A stretch of DNA of 6,686 nt from JBBSMX01 sp038232935 (GTDB lineage Bacteria; Bacteroidota; Rhodothermia; Rhodothermales; JANQRZ01). The stretch is from assembly GCA_038232935.1 (NCBI GenBank), contig JBBSMX010000186.1:1-6686 (forward strand). The letters are read 5' to 3'. Numbering within the stretch: position 1 is the stretch's first letter; each line of letters begins with the position of its first letter. Both the position numbers and the translations under genes were made by a program. Below are positions 1 through 6,602 of this stretch, one piece after another. The notes beneath the pieces are model-generated. The model saw only the letters and a program-made list of their open reading frames with translations, was not told the DNA's origin and did not search any database.

Positions 1-750
1 GCCCGGCAGTGGGCCGGCGACGAGCAGGCCGACGCCCTCGTCGAAGCGTGGGATGCGGTCGAAGAGGGGCTCCGCTTCATGCCCATCGTCCCGCTCTACA
101 GCAACCTCGGCTTCGTGTGGTACCGGGCGTGGGTCCGCCCCCTCATCCCGAATCTGGAGGCCGTGCCTGAAGAGGAGCGACTCTACTACGACCGCTTCAT
201 CGTCACCGTCCCCAATAACCCCAACAACAACGACCTCGCGCGTGACGTGCTCTTCGAGCTCATCACGCAAGAGAGCGGGCAGCGGATGGCAGACGAATTC
301 GACGAGCACGCCCTCCCCCGCCTTCGGGCCGCCATCGACCGGCTCGACGAACTCATCCCGACGGTGGGGGGATCGCAGGCCGATGCCGTTTTCGTCGACC
401 TGCGCGACCGCGCGCGCGCCCTCCTCTACTGGGCCACGGCGCAGCGCAACACCTGCGCTTGGGTCGCCGGCGTGCACGGGTTCCTCGGAGCGGAGACGGA
501 CGACGAACGCGACGAGCGCCGCGACTACGTCCAACAGATGATCGACCTCGACGTGGAGAACACCCGGGCCCTCCTCGACCTGTGGGAGACGAGTTCGACG
601 GAGTTCATCCTCGTATCAGACGTGGGCGAAACCAGCTTCATCTTCGGAGAGAACCTGGGTGAGAACCTGCGCCGCAAGCTCGACCTCACCGAGCGATACC
701 GTCACCAGGATCCGTACATCGATCCGAACATCATGTGGCGCCTCCCGTAA
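1..750 (+). CDS. C-terminal part of a larger unrecognised protein
   Basis: The frame is open from base 1 and ends at a TAA, giving 249 residues. The first methionine in the frame (base 79) is preceded by 26 open codons that read like protein (for example QWAGDEQADALVEAW), so I take the gene to begin upstream of the window. The visible part is rich in Trp, Tyr, Asp and Glu and looks like a soluble, mostly helical domain. Recognisable stretches are VPLYSNLGFVWYR, an Asn/Pro-rich VPNNPNNNDLARD, a long acidic helix pair, and near the end LWETSSTEFILVSDVGETSF followed by GENLGENLRRK. It has no membrane segment. It vaguely resembles the C-terminal domain of large carbohydrate-active-type proteins, but I cannot name a family and assign no function. 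It converges on the DUF5996 gene. Confidence 0.75.
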   Translation, partial: ARQWAGDEQADALVEAWDAVEEGLRFMPIVPLYSNLGFVWYRAWVRPLIPNLEAVPEEERLYYDRFIVTVPNNPNNNDLARDVLFELITQESGQRMADEFDEHALPRLRAAIDRLDELIPTVGGSQADAVFVDLRDRARALLYWATAQRNTCAWVAGVHGFLGAETDDERDERRDYVQQMIDLDVENTRALLDLWETSSTEFILVSDVGETSFIFGENLGENLRRKLDLTERYRHQDPYIDPNIMWRLP

Positions 751-923
751 CAGCAAAGACGCCATCGAGATCAGCCTCGTCGAGATCGGCGGGCACGAGC
801 GCGACATTCGGACGACTGTGGAGCCAGTGGTCGCGTTTCGCGTCCCATCGTTTACGACTCCAACTCCGAGCAGGCCCAGGTGGCAGCCAGAGCTTCGGGT
901 GAGTGATGGAGGAGCCACCCCCG
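751..923. other. Convergent intergenic spacer
   Basis: This 173-base gap separates the stop of the left-edge gene from the stop of the DUF5996 gene on the other strand. I find no strong hairpin followed by a T-run on either strand. A short direct repeat (TCGAGATC at 765-772 and 780-787) is spaced exactly 15 bases. On the minus strand one frame stays open through the spacer and reads ADLDEADLDGVF, but it has no supported start and may be only a gene remnant. Confidence 0.6.
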
Positions 924-1853
924 CTATGACGTGGGCAACTTTCCCGATCGTTCCAGCGCGGCGCGGTCCCAGCCGGCGAGGTCGGCGGCAGCTTCGTAGG
1001 TGCTCTGCAGGAAGGCCAGCAACGCTGCATCGGGATCGTCCGCCGTCCGCACGGCTTCGTAGGGCAGGACAAACTCGCCGAGGGCCTCGTAGAAATAGGC
1101 TGCCTCTGGCTCGACGGGACGATCGCGGAACCCATCGGGCGTGGGGTACGCGTAGGCGTAGAACGCCGCCTCACCCAGCCCCGTCCCCGGCCAGAAGCCC
1201 GCGCTCGACACCTCGTGCGAGTACGCCTCGTGCATTACCCGGTCGGCGATGTTGGAGTAGCCGCCCGGATGCCTCGGGGCCGTTCGTCCGGAGAACCGCG
1301 TCACGGCGAGGTCGAACGCGCCCCAGAAAAAGTGGCTCGGACTCGACTTGCCGATGAAGCGTGCGCGGAAGTCGGTGAACACCCGGTCGGCCTGGACGAG
1401 CGCGCGCCAGAATGCGTGGATGGCCTCGGCGTCAAAGCTCGCGTGCTCGGTGTCCTCCTCGAACGGGATCACCCGTTCCATCTCGACAGGGACGGGCCAG
1501 ACCTCAGCGTCAACCCCAACCTCGCGGAGCGCCTGCATCGTCTGCCGATAGAACGCTGCGACCGACATCGGTTCGAGTGCGAACGCCTCGCGCTTCCCCG
1601 CCGACGTCTCGACGCGCAGCGCGTGCTCGACGAAGTCGAAGTCGATCCGTACGCTGCCCGCTGTGTACGGCATGGCCGAGGTGGTCAGGCCGCGCGGGGT
1701 GACGTAGAGCGCGACGCCCCACCAGTGATTGAGGTTCGGGCCGAGCGCGAGCCGGACCTTGCCGACGACCTGCGTCCAGAGGTGGACGGTGGCGCAGGTG
1801 TCCTGCCAGTCTGCGAGCGGCGGCAGCGTGGGCCACACAGGGGAGACAGTCAT
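924..1853 (-). CDS. DUF5996 family protein
   Basis: This 309-residue protein matches what I know of the DUF5996 family over its whole length. The N-terminus carries LADWQDTCATVHLWTQVVGK and NHWWGVALYVTPRGLTTS (residues about 13-59). The centre has FIGKSSPSHFFWGAFDLAVT and RFSGR (167-190), and then EAYSHEVSSAGFWPG (209-223). Many conserved Trp, His and Phe suggest a ligand-binding or enzymatic pocket, but no biochemical role is established. There is no signal peptide or membrane segment, so it is probably cytoplasmic. The ATG overlaps the stop of the upstream carboxylesterase as TAATG, and an AGGAAGG lies just before it, which fixes the start and suggests coupled translation. It is the last gene of the MFS/dioxygenase/esterase unit. 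Family call is firm; function unknown. Confidence 0.9.
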   Translation of the reverse strand: MTVSPVWPTLPPLADWQDTCATVHLWTQVVGKVRLALGPNLNHWWGVALYVTPRGLTTSAMPYTAGSVRIDFDFVEHALRVETSAGKREAFALEPMSVAAFYRQTMQALREVGVDAEVWPVPVEMERVIPFEEDTEHASFDAEAIHAFWRALVQADRVFTDFRARFIGKSSPSHFFWGAFDLAVTRFSGRTAPRHPGGYSNIADRVMHEAYSHEVSSAGFWPGTGLGEAAFYAYAYPTPDGFRDRPVEPEAAYFYEALGEFVLPYEAVRTADDPDAALLAFLQSTYEAAADLAGWDRAALERSGKLPTS

Positions 1854-2530
1854 TACGAACCTTCCTGAATACGGGCGAGGAGGCCGCGAACGAACTTCAC
1901 CTCATCCTCGTTGACGGTGTGGCCGAGGCCGGGATAGATCCGCATCGTCACGTCGGCACCCATCTTTTCGAGCGCCTCGGCGGAGTGTTCGACGCGGACG
2001 AGCGGGATGTGCGGATCGTCGTCGCTGCACCCGAGGAAGACCGGCGTGTTTGCGAGGTCGCCGTCGTAGTCGAGGATCTTGTCGGCGGGCGGGTCGACGG
2101 CCGTGAGCTGCTCGTTCCCGATGAGCCCACCGCTGAGCGCAACGACCCCGCCGTAGCGCCGGGGATGGCGCGCGGCGAACTCGCTGGCGAGGCATGCCCC
2201 CTGCGAGAACCCGCACAGCACGGTCCGCGCCGACGGGATTCCCTGCGCCTCGATCACCTTCACCACGTGCCCGACCGCGCCGAGCGCCGACGACAGCCAC
2301 GGCTCGTTCCGGTCGAGCGGGGCGAGGAACGAGTACGGGTACCATGCGTGCCCGGCCGCCTGCGGGGCGACGTACATGAGGTCCGGCTGCGCGAACTCCT
2401 CGGCGAGCCCGAGGATGCCGGCGGCGGAATCGCCACGCCCGTGGAGCATGATGACGGCCGCCTTCGCACGCTCGAACGGAGCGCCGGCGGTGCGGACGAG
2501 TTGGTCGGCGTGGGGATCGTTCGTACTCAT
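1853..2530 (-). CDS. Alpha/beta-hydrolase, phospholipase/carboxylesterase family (MhqD-like)
   Basis: This is a 225-residue serine hydrolase of the Abhydrolase_2 type, close to the usual family length. An early oxyanion-loop motif VIMLHGRGD sits at 26-34. The nucleophile elbow is GFSQG (107-111) with Ser109, followed by GACLASEFA. The likely acid is Asp172 in SDDDPHIP, and the catalytic His is His204 in GLGHTVNEDE. There is no signal peptide or membrane anchor, so it should act in the cytoplasm on small esters or thioesters. The frame is open far upstream, through the neighbouring gene, but the ATG at 2530 is chosen because it overlaps the dioxygenase stop as ATGA and the protein then begins like its family (MSTNDPHADQLVRTAGAPFE). 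Family members beside ring-cleaving dioxygenases, such as Bacillus MhqD, belong to quinone and hydroquinone resistance. The substrate here is not shown. Confidence 0.92.
   Translation of the reverse strand: MSTNDPHADQLVRTAGAPFERAKAAVIMLHGRGDSAAGILGLAEEFAQPDLMYVAPQAAGHAWYPYSFLAPLDRNEPWLSSALGAVGHVVKVIEAQGIPSARTVLCGFSQGACLASEFAARHPRRYGGVVALSGGLIGNEQLTAVDPPADKILDYDGDLANTPVFLGCSDDDPHIPLVRVEHSAEALEKMGADVTMRIYPGLGHTVNEDEVKFVRGLLARIQEGS
1860..1866 (-). promoter_or_regulatory. Shine-Dalgarno-like site for the DUF5996 gene
   Basis: The minus strand reads AGGAAGG, then six bases, then the ATG at 1853. The site lies inside the last codons of the carboxylesterase gene (Gln-Glu-Gly). It is the clearest ribosome binding site in the window. 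Together with the TAATG overlap, it points to re-initiation by ribosomes finishing the esterase gene. Confidence 0.6.
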
Positions 2531-3471
2531 CGGGCAGTCGGGAGGGTAAGGGGCGGCAGGCGGCGCTCGATGTCGGCGCGGCGGTCTTCCAGCCACGGCG
2601 GAAGCCGGAGCGCGGTTCCGAGATCGGCCGTCGATTCGTCGGTGGTGAAACCCGGCGCGTCCGTGGCGATCTCGAAGAGGACACCACCGGGCTCGCGGAA
2701 ATAGATCGAGTGGAAATACTGGCGGTCTTTCACATCGGTGACGTGCAGGCCAGTCGCGCGGACCGCGTCGAGCCAAGCGCGCTGCTCCTCGTCGTCGCGA
2801 GCGCGGAAGGCGATGTGATGAACGGTCCCCGCACCGGCGCGGCCCCGCTCGTCGGTCCGCACGAGATCGACGACGCTTGCCGGGCCACCGCCGGGGGCGC
2901 GGAAGCGGAGCCTCCCGTCCTCTTCCCCTCCGTGTTCCCAGCCGAACAGGTCCGTCAGCACGTTCGCCGTCGCGGCCGGATCGGCGAGGGCGAGGGTGAC
3001 GCTGTGGAAGCTGCGGATCGCGGAGTCGTCCGAAACCGGCCCGTTCGGCCAGCCGGGAGGCGCCTCGGCCGCGCGGTGGGCGACGAGTTCGAGCGGCAGC
3101 CCATCCGGTCCGCGAAGCGCCAGCACGGACTCGCCGAAGCGCTCGACCGGCGCGTCGAAGTCGAGCGCACGGTCGGCGAAGCGACCCATCCAATCGTCGA
3201 GCGCGTGGGCGGGGACGGAGAAAGCGGTGGCCGAGGTCATCCCTGCCCCTGCACGGCCGCCGACGGCGTTCGCCCATGGGAAGAACGTGAGGACCGAGCC
3301 GGGGCGTCCGAGTTCGTCGCCGTAGTAGAGATGGTAGGTGCCGGCGTCGTCGAAGTTGACGGTCTGCTTGACGAGCCGGAGGCCAAGCACGCCGGTGTAG
3401 AAATCGACGTTCGGCTGCGGCGGACCGGCGATCGCGCTGACGTGGTGAAGGCCTGAGATGGGAGGCGACAT
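2527..3471 (-). CDS. VOC (glyoxalase-fold) ring-cleaving dioxygenase, MhqO/MhqE-like
   Basis: This 314-residue, two-domain vicinal-oxygen-chelate protein has the usual length for its family. The first domain opens with GLHHVSAIAGPPQPNVDFY and LGLRLVKQTVNFDD, followed by GTYHLYYGDELGRPG (residues 7-58). The second starts near RSFHSVTLAL (153-162), then has GTVHHIAFR (215-223) and a closing GGVLFEIATDAPGF (262-275). Candidate Fe(II) ligands are His9 or His10, His218 or His219, and Glu267. The tail, with LRLPPWLEDRR, is typical of the family. Such enzymes open hydroquinone- or catechol-type rings; related Bacillus enzymes respond to methylhydroquinone and catechol stress. It follows the MFS gene after 28 bases and overlaps the esterase start by ATGA. 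No Shine-Dalgarno site is visible before its ATG. Family is firm; the substrate is inferred only. Confidence 0.92.
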   Translation of the reverse strand: MSPPISGLHHVSAIAGPPQPNVDFYTGVLGLRLVKQTVNFDDAGTYHLYYGDELGRPGSVLTFFPWANAVGGRAGAGMTSATAFSVPAHALDDWMGRFADRALDFDAPVERFGESVLALRGPDGLPLELVAHRAAEAPPGWPNGPVSDDSAIRSFHSVTLALADPAATANVLTDLFGWEHGGEEDGRLRFRAPGGGPASVVDLVRTDERGRAGAGTVHHIAFRARDDEEQRAWLDAVRATGLHVTDVKDRQYFHSIYFREPGGVLFEIATDAPGFTTDESTADLGTALRLPPWLEDRRADIERRLPPLTLPTAR

Positions 3472-3499
3472 GGGATTGAATCTTCGCTGTGACAGATGA

Positions 3500-4957
3500 T
3501 CAATTTGCCGCTTCAGCCGCCTGTTCCCCTCTGCCTGTGGACGGGTCGATCGTGAAGGCGGCGACGGCCGCGCTGAGGAACGCGAAGGCGGCGGAGATCC
3601 CCGCCACCCAGCGGAAGCTCACGACGAACGCGTCGTTGACGAGCGCTTGCACTTGCTCGCGGCGCTCGCCCTGCACCTCGTCCCCCAGGCTCGCGCCCGT
3701 CATATCGCTGCGGAACGGTTCGAGCGCGTGCTCGACTCCAGCCGGGAGACCGCCGGCTTCGAGGCGTCTGTCGAGCGCGCCGTTGAACACGCCAAGCGCG
3801 ACGACACCGAGCACGGCGATGGCGAGGAGGCCGGCGATCCGCGCCGCCGCGTTGTTGACGCCGGAGGCCGTCCCCGCGTGCCCGCCGCCCGCATCGCTCA
3901 TCACGACGGTCGTGAGCGGCGCGACGGCAATCGTCATCCCGATCCCGAGCACCAGCATCGGAGGGAAGAACGTCGTCCAGTACGACCCGCCGACGCCCGG
4001 TAGCCCGAGGAGGGCGAGCCCGCCGCCCGCCACGAGCGGACCCGCCACGAGCGGAAGCCGCGCGCCGAACCGCTCGATGAGCCCGCCGGCCCAGCGTGAG
4101 AGCCCGCCCATCACGAGCGAGAACGGCAGGAATGCTGCGCCCGCCGCCGTCGCCGAGTAGCCTTGCACCTGGATCAGATTGAACGGGAGGAAGAAGAGCA
4201 CGCCGTTGAGGGCGAAGTAGAGCAGCAGCGTCATCGCGTTCGCCCCGCTGAACGTCGGCGAGCGGAACAGGCCGAGGGGGACGAGGGGCTCGCGCGCCCG
4301 CGCCTCCCACTGGACGAACGCGGCGAGCAGGGCGATCCCACCGAAGAACGTCCCGAGTACGAGCGCGTCTCCCCACGTGCGCTCCGGCACCTTCCACAGC
4401 GCGATCCCGAGCGTGACGAGCGCGACGGGGACGACGACGAAAAACACCCACCGCCACGAGCGCGCGTCCACGAGCCACCCGCCGAGCACGGGGCCGAAGG
4501 CCGTGGTGAGCGCCGAGAACCCGGCCCACGTCCCGATTGCCTTCCCGCGCTCCTGCCCGTCGAAGGTGGCCGAGATGAGGGCGAGAGAGTTCGGGACGAG
4601 GAGCGCCGCACCGAGCCCCTGCACCGCCCGCATCCCGACGAGCCATTCCACACTCGGCGCGAGGCCGCAGCCGACAGAGGCGGCGGTGAAGATCGCGGTG
4701 CCGAGAACGAACAGACGCCGCCGCCCGAACCGATCCCCCGCCGAGCCGCCGACGAGGATGAGCGCGCCGAGCAGAAGGAGGTACGCATTGAGCACCCACT
4801 GCATCTCGGCCACGCGCGCCCCGAGCCCCCGCTGTATCGCCGGGAGCGCCACATTCACCACCGACCCGACGATAAACGCGAGGCTGGATCCACCGATCGT
4901 CGCTGTGAGCACCCACCGCTTCGTGGTCGCGTCGGGGAGCGGAGGCGTGAGCGTCAT
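3500..4957 (-). CDS. MFS transporter, DHA2 (EmrB/QacA-like) drug:H+ antiporter type
   Basis: This 485-residue inner-membrane exporter carries the DHA2 hallmarks. Motif A is GGSAGDRFGRRRLFVLG (70-86) after LNAYLLLLGALIL. Motif B is RAVQGLGAALLVPNSLALI (110-128). The antiporter motif C is GFSALTTAFGPVLGGWLVD (146-164), followed by SWRWVFFVVVP. A long polar loop (about 393-445) separates the last two membrane helices, as usual in DHA2. I count about 13 helices rather than 14: after TM6 the chain runs directly from LWKVPE to RTWGDALVLG, and the helix normally found there is missing. The start at 4957 is preferred because translation from 5089 would add a 44-residue basic, Pro/Arg-rich leader without homology. 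It lies first in the operon, so it probably exports a substrate or product of the downstream dioxygenase and esterase, or a related toxicant. Confidence 0.9.
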   Translation of the reverse strand: MTLTPPLPDATTKRWVLTATIGGSSLAFIVGSVVNVALPAIQRGLGARVAEMQWVLNAYLLLLGALILVGGSAGDRFGRRRLFVLGTAIFTAASVGCGLAPSVEWLVGMRAVQGLGAALLVPNSLALISATFDGQERGKAIGTWAGFSALTTAFGPVLGGWLVDARSWRWVFFVVVPVALVTLGIALWKVPERTWGDALVLGTFFGGIALLAAFVQWEARAREPLVPLGLFRSPTFSGANAMTLLLYFALNGVLFFLPFNLIQVQGYSATAAGAAFLPFSLVMGGLSRWAGGLIERFGARLPLVAGPLVAGGGLALLGLPGVGGSYWTTFFPPMLVLGIGMTIAVAPLTTVVMSDAGGGHAGTASGVNNAAARIAGLLAIAVLGVVALGVFNGALDRRLEAGGLPAGVEHALEPFRSDMTGASLGDEVQGERREQVQALVNDAFVVSFRWVAGISAAFAFLSAAVAAFTIDPSTGRGEQAAEAAN

Positions 4958-5063
4958 CGGATGCCGGTGGGGATGAGAGCGACGGGGCGAGGTTGGAGCA
5001 ACCCGGCGGCGTACGAGTTCCACCGCCGACGTATCCTCTGGCCTCGTCCTGCCACGCCGCGCC
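4958..5063. promoter_or_regulatory. Divergent promoter region between the MFS operon and the DUF971 gene
   Basis: This 106-base spacer separates two genes read outward from it, so it should hold both promoters. I cannot place convincing -35/-10 boxes for either direction. It contains two inverted repeats: GGTTG-GAG-CAACC (4991-5003) and CGGCGG...CCGCCG (4004-style offset: arms at 5004-5009 and 5023-5028). They lie back to back and could form an operator or a leader hairpin. No regulator gene is adjacent. Confidence 0.4.
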
Positions 5064-5381
5064 ATGCCCGCTTCCCGAACGACCCCCACGCAGATCGCCG
5101 TCGATCACACCGCGCAGTCGCTCTCGATCACGTGGGCCGACGGACACACTTCGGTCTATTCCTACGAAGGCCTCCGCCGCGCCTGTCCGTGCGTCGACTG
5201 CCGGGGCGGCCACGGGAAGATGGCCGAGCCGGTCGATCCCGTCGTGTGGGATCTACCGAGCCTCCAGACCTATACACTCGAAGAAGTCCGGCCGACGGGG
5301 AACTACGCGATCCAACTCGTGTGGGGCGACGGGCATCTCCACGGGATCTGGTCGTGGAGCTACCTCCGCTCACTTCGGTAG
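5064..5381 (+). CDS. DUF971 / gamma-butyrobetaine hydroxylase-like N-terminal domain protein
   Basis: This 105-residue protein consists of a single DUF971 (GBBH-like N-terminal) domain. The signature is the DG-H-SVYSYEGLRRACPCVDCRGGH segment (about 26-50), with Cys41, Cys43, Cys46 and His50 as probable zinc ligands. Later comes YAIQLVWGDGHLHGIWSWSYL (81-101), the typical closing strand motif of the family. In eukaryotic carnitine-synthesis dioxygenases this domain precedes the catalytic domain; bacterial members are often standalone or attached to Mrp/ApbC-type iron-sulfur carrier ATPases. No catalytic dioxygenase domain is present here, so it is a small cytoplasmic protein of unknown partner. 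It is transcribed away from the MFS operon and converges on the SH3/TPR gene. The ATG at 5064 gives the expected family N-terminus; I see no clear ribosome binding site. Confidence 0.9.
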   Translation: MPASRTTPTQIAVDHTAQSLSITWADGHTSVYSYEGLRRACPCVDCRGGHGKMAEPVDPVVWDLPSLQTYTLEEVRPTGNYAIQLVWGDGHLHGIWSWSYLRSLR

Positions 5382-5417
5382 CACGCGCCGCTCCTGTACC
5401 AGCGGCCTGCTCGGGGT

Positions 5418-5443
5418 CTGCACCGGCTAGCGGGCTAGTGCAG
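5418..5443. terminator. Possible bidirectional hairpin between convergent genes
   Basis: CTGCAC (5418-5423) pairs perfectly with GTGCAG (5438-5443). An inner TAG/CTA pair (5428-5430 with 5435-5437) stacks after a four-base bulge, leaving a CGGG loop. The element spans the TAG stop of the SH3/TPR gene and lies 36 bases past the DUF971 stop. Neither side has a clear T-run, so it is at best a weak or Rho-assisted terminator. Confidence 0.3.
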
Positions 5444-6602
5444 CCTGTTCTCCGATCTGGTGCCGCACGAGGTCGACGAGGGCCACGTAAGCCGGGATGT
5501 CCGCGACGGGGTCGGCTCGGTATGCGGGTCTCAGGGCGATGATGGCAACCACGGCATCGCGGGCAGCGGCGAGGTTGCTCTGCCTGAGATGGGTGAGGGC
5601 AGCCAGCCGGTGGGCCCACACCGCTTCGGTAATAATGAGGCCGGGCTTGCTGAGGCAGGCGTGCAGGGTTTGGAGTGCCGGCTCGAAGCTCCCCGCGACG
5701 TAGAGACCGTGCGCCTCGGCTAGCTCTCGGTCGCATTGGAAGGCATCGGAGGGCAACCGCAACGCCCGCTTGACGTCGCTGACGAGGGCGGAGAAGAGGG
5801 CCGGGTCGCGGGGGCGGTCGGGCTCGTAGTACGGGGCGAGGGCGAGGAGGTGGAGGATGGCTCGTTCGGCCTCGGCTTCGTCGTTCTTCTGGGAATAGGC
5901 CAAGGCCAAAAGCCGGTAGGCCGGGACGGCTTCTTCGGGTGGGGGGTCGCCCTCCATCAGGCAACGCGAGAGCAGAGCGACCGCCTCGTCGAAAGCGCCT
6001 TCGGTGTACCTCGCCTGGGCCTGTTCCACGTGACCGGGACAGGGACGCGGGGCGGGATACAGGGTGGCGAGTGGGGCAGGCTTAAGGTCGTCGAGCAGTG
6101 GGAGGACGGCGCGCCGATCCTGCTCCTCGGCCTCGGCGGCTTCGCGACCCGCATCCAGGGCCGTTCCCGGCTTAGTCCAGGCGGTGAGGGGTAGGGGCGC
6201 GCGCACCGGAGCCGGTTCGACGCTCCAGGCTAGCAGACGGTCCGCCTCGGCCACGGCGGGGGGAGGCGGATCGGGACGCATTTCGACTCGTGCCGGATGG
6301 GCGGTCGCCGCTTGGACTAGCAGAAGCTCCGGGCGGCTCAACTGCTGCTCCGGCACGTATCCGCTGACCCCTACATATTGGACCGCGCACCAGCCCCGCT
6401 GGCAGAGTCCCAAGCGGACCGAATACCCCTGGGGTACGGAGCTTACGTGGCGCGCCGAGGCCGAAGGCTCGGCCCGGAGGCGGAGGTTCTGCTGTGCAAT
6501 TGCGTAACCCGGCGCGAGCGACCTCGGCTGAGCCGCCGCCCCCGCAGCTAAGCTGGACTTTGGCCCTTTGAGATAGGCAGAGAATCGCTTATTCCATCCC
6601 AA
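5427..6602 (-). CDS. SH3-domain protein with two TPR-like modules
   Basis: This 391-residue protein starts at TTG, the only usable start in the frame; a TAA lies five codons further upstream. Residues about 35-88 form a bacterial SH3 domain (NLRLRAEPSASARHVSSVPQGY, then GWCAVQYVGVSGYVPEQQL). A Pro/Ala-rich linker (about 89-185) follows. Two copies of a TPR-like module occupy 190-282 and 292-384. They align without gaps at a 102-residue offset: GAFDEA with GSFEPA, Cys214 with Cys316, PAYRLLAL with WAHRLAAL, and PYYEPDRPRDPALFSALV with PAYRADPVADIPAYVALV. SH3 domains of this type usually bind cell-wall material outside the cytoplasm, yet no signal peptide is visible in the first 35 residues. 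The N-terminus may therefore be wrong or lost to a frameshift. It is probably an envelope-associated or scaffold protein; the specific role is unknown. Confidence 0.8.
   Translation of the reverse strand: MGWNKRFSAYLKGPKSSLAAGAAAQPRSLAPGYAIAQQNLRLRAEPSASARHVSSVPQGYSVRLGLCQRGWCAVQYVGVSGYVPEQQLSRPELLLVQAATAHPARVEMRPDPPPPAVAEADRLLAWSVEPAPVRAPLPLTAWTKPGTALDAGREAAEAEEQDRRAVLPLLDDLKPAPLATLYPAPRPCPGHVEQAQARYTEGAFDEAVALLSRCLMEGDPPPEEAVPAYRLLALAYSQKNDEAEAERAILHLLALAPYYEPDRPRDPALFSALVSDVKRALRLPSDAFQCDRELAEAHGLYVAGSFEPALQTLHACLSKPGLIITEAVWAHRLAALTHLRQSNLAAARDAVVAIIALRPAYRADPVADIPAYVALVDLVRHQIGEQAALAR

Noticed and set aside
914..936. A hairpin-like CCAC...GTGG near the end of the DUF5996 gene as a terminator.
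   Set aside because: Only four base pairs with a loop of about 12 and no T-run on either strand; not distinguishable from chance in GC-rich sequence.
2527..2530. A frameshift or gene fusion between the dioxygenase and the esterase.
   Set aside because: Both proteins are complete at normal length and the ATGA overlap is a standard translational coupling arrangement.
1853..3277. A 474-codon open frame that would fuse a long N-terminal part to the carboxylesterase.
   Set aside because: The part upstream of 2530 lies in another frame of the dioxygenase gene and reads as Arg/Pro-rich sequence typical of an out-of-frame shadow in GC-rich DNA. The family N-terminus begins at the ATG at 2530.
4958..5089. 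A longer MFS start giving a 44-residue N-terminal extension.
   Set aside because: The extension is basic and Pro/Arg-rich, has no family resemblance, and would overlap the start of the divergent DUF971 gene. The ATG at 4957 gives a normal DHA2 N-terminus just before TM1.
4163..5542. A 459-codon plus-strand open frame across the MFS gene and beyond.
   Set aside because: It is antisense to the MFS gene, overlaps the DUF971 gene in another frame, and is extremely rich in Arg, Glu and Pro without any domain pattern. It is a composition effect.
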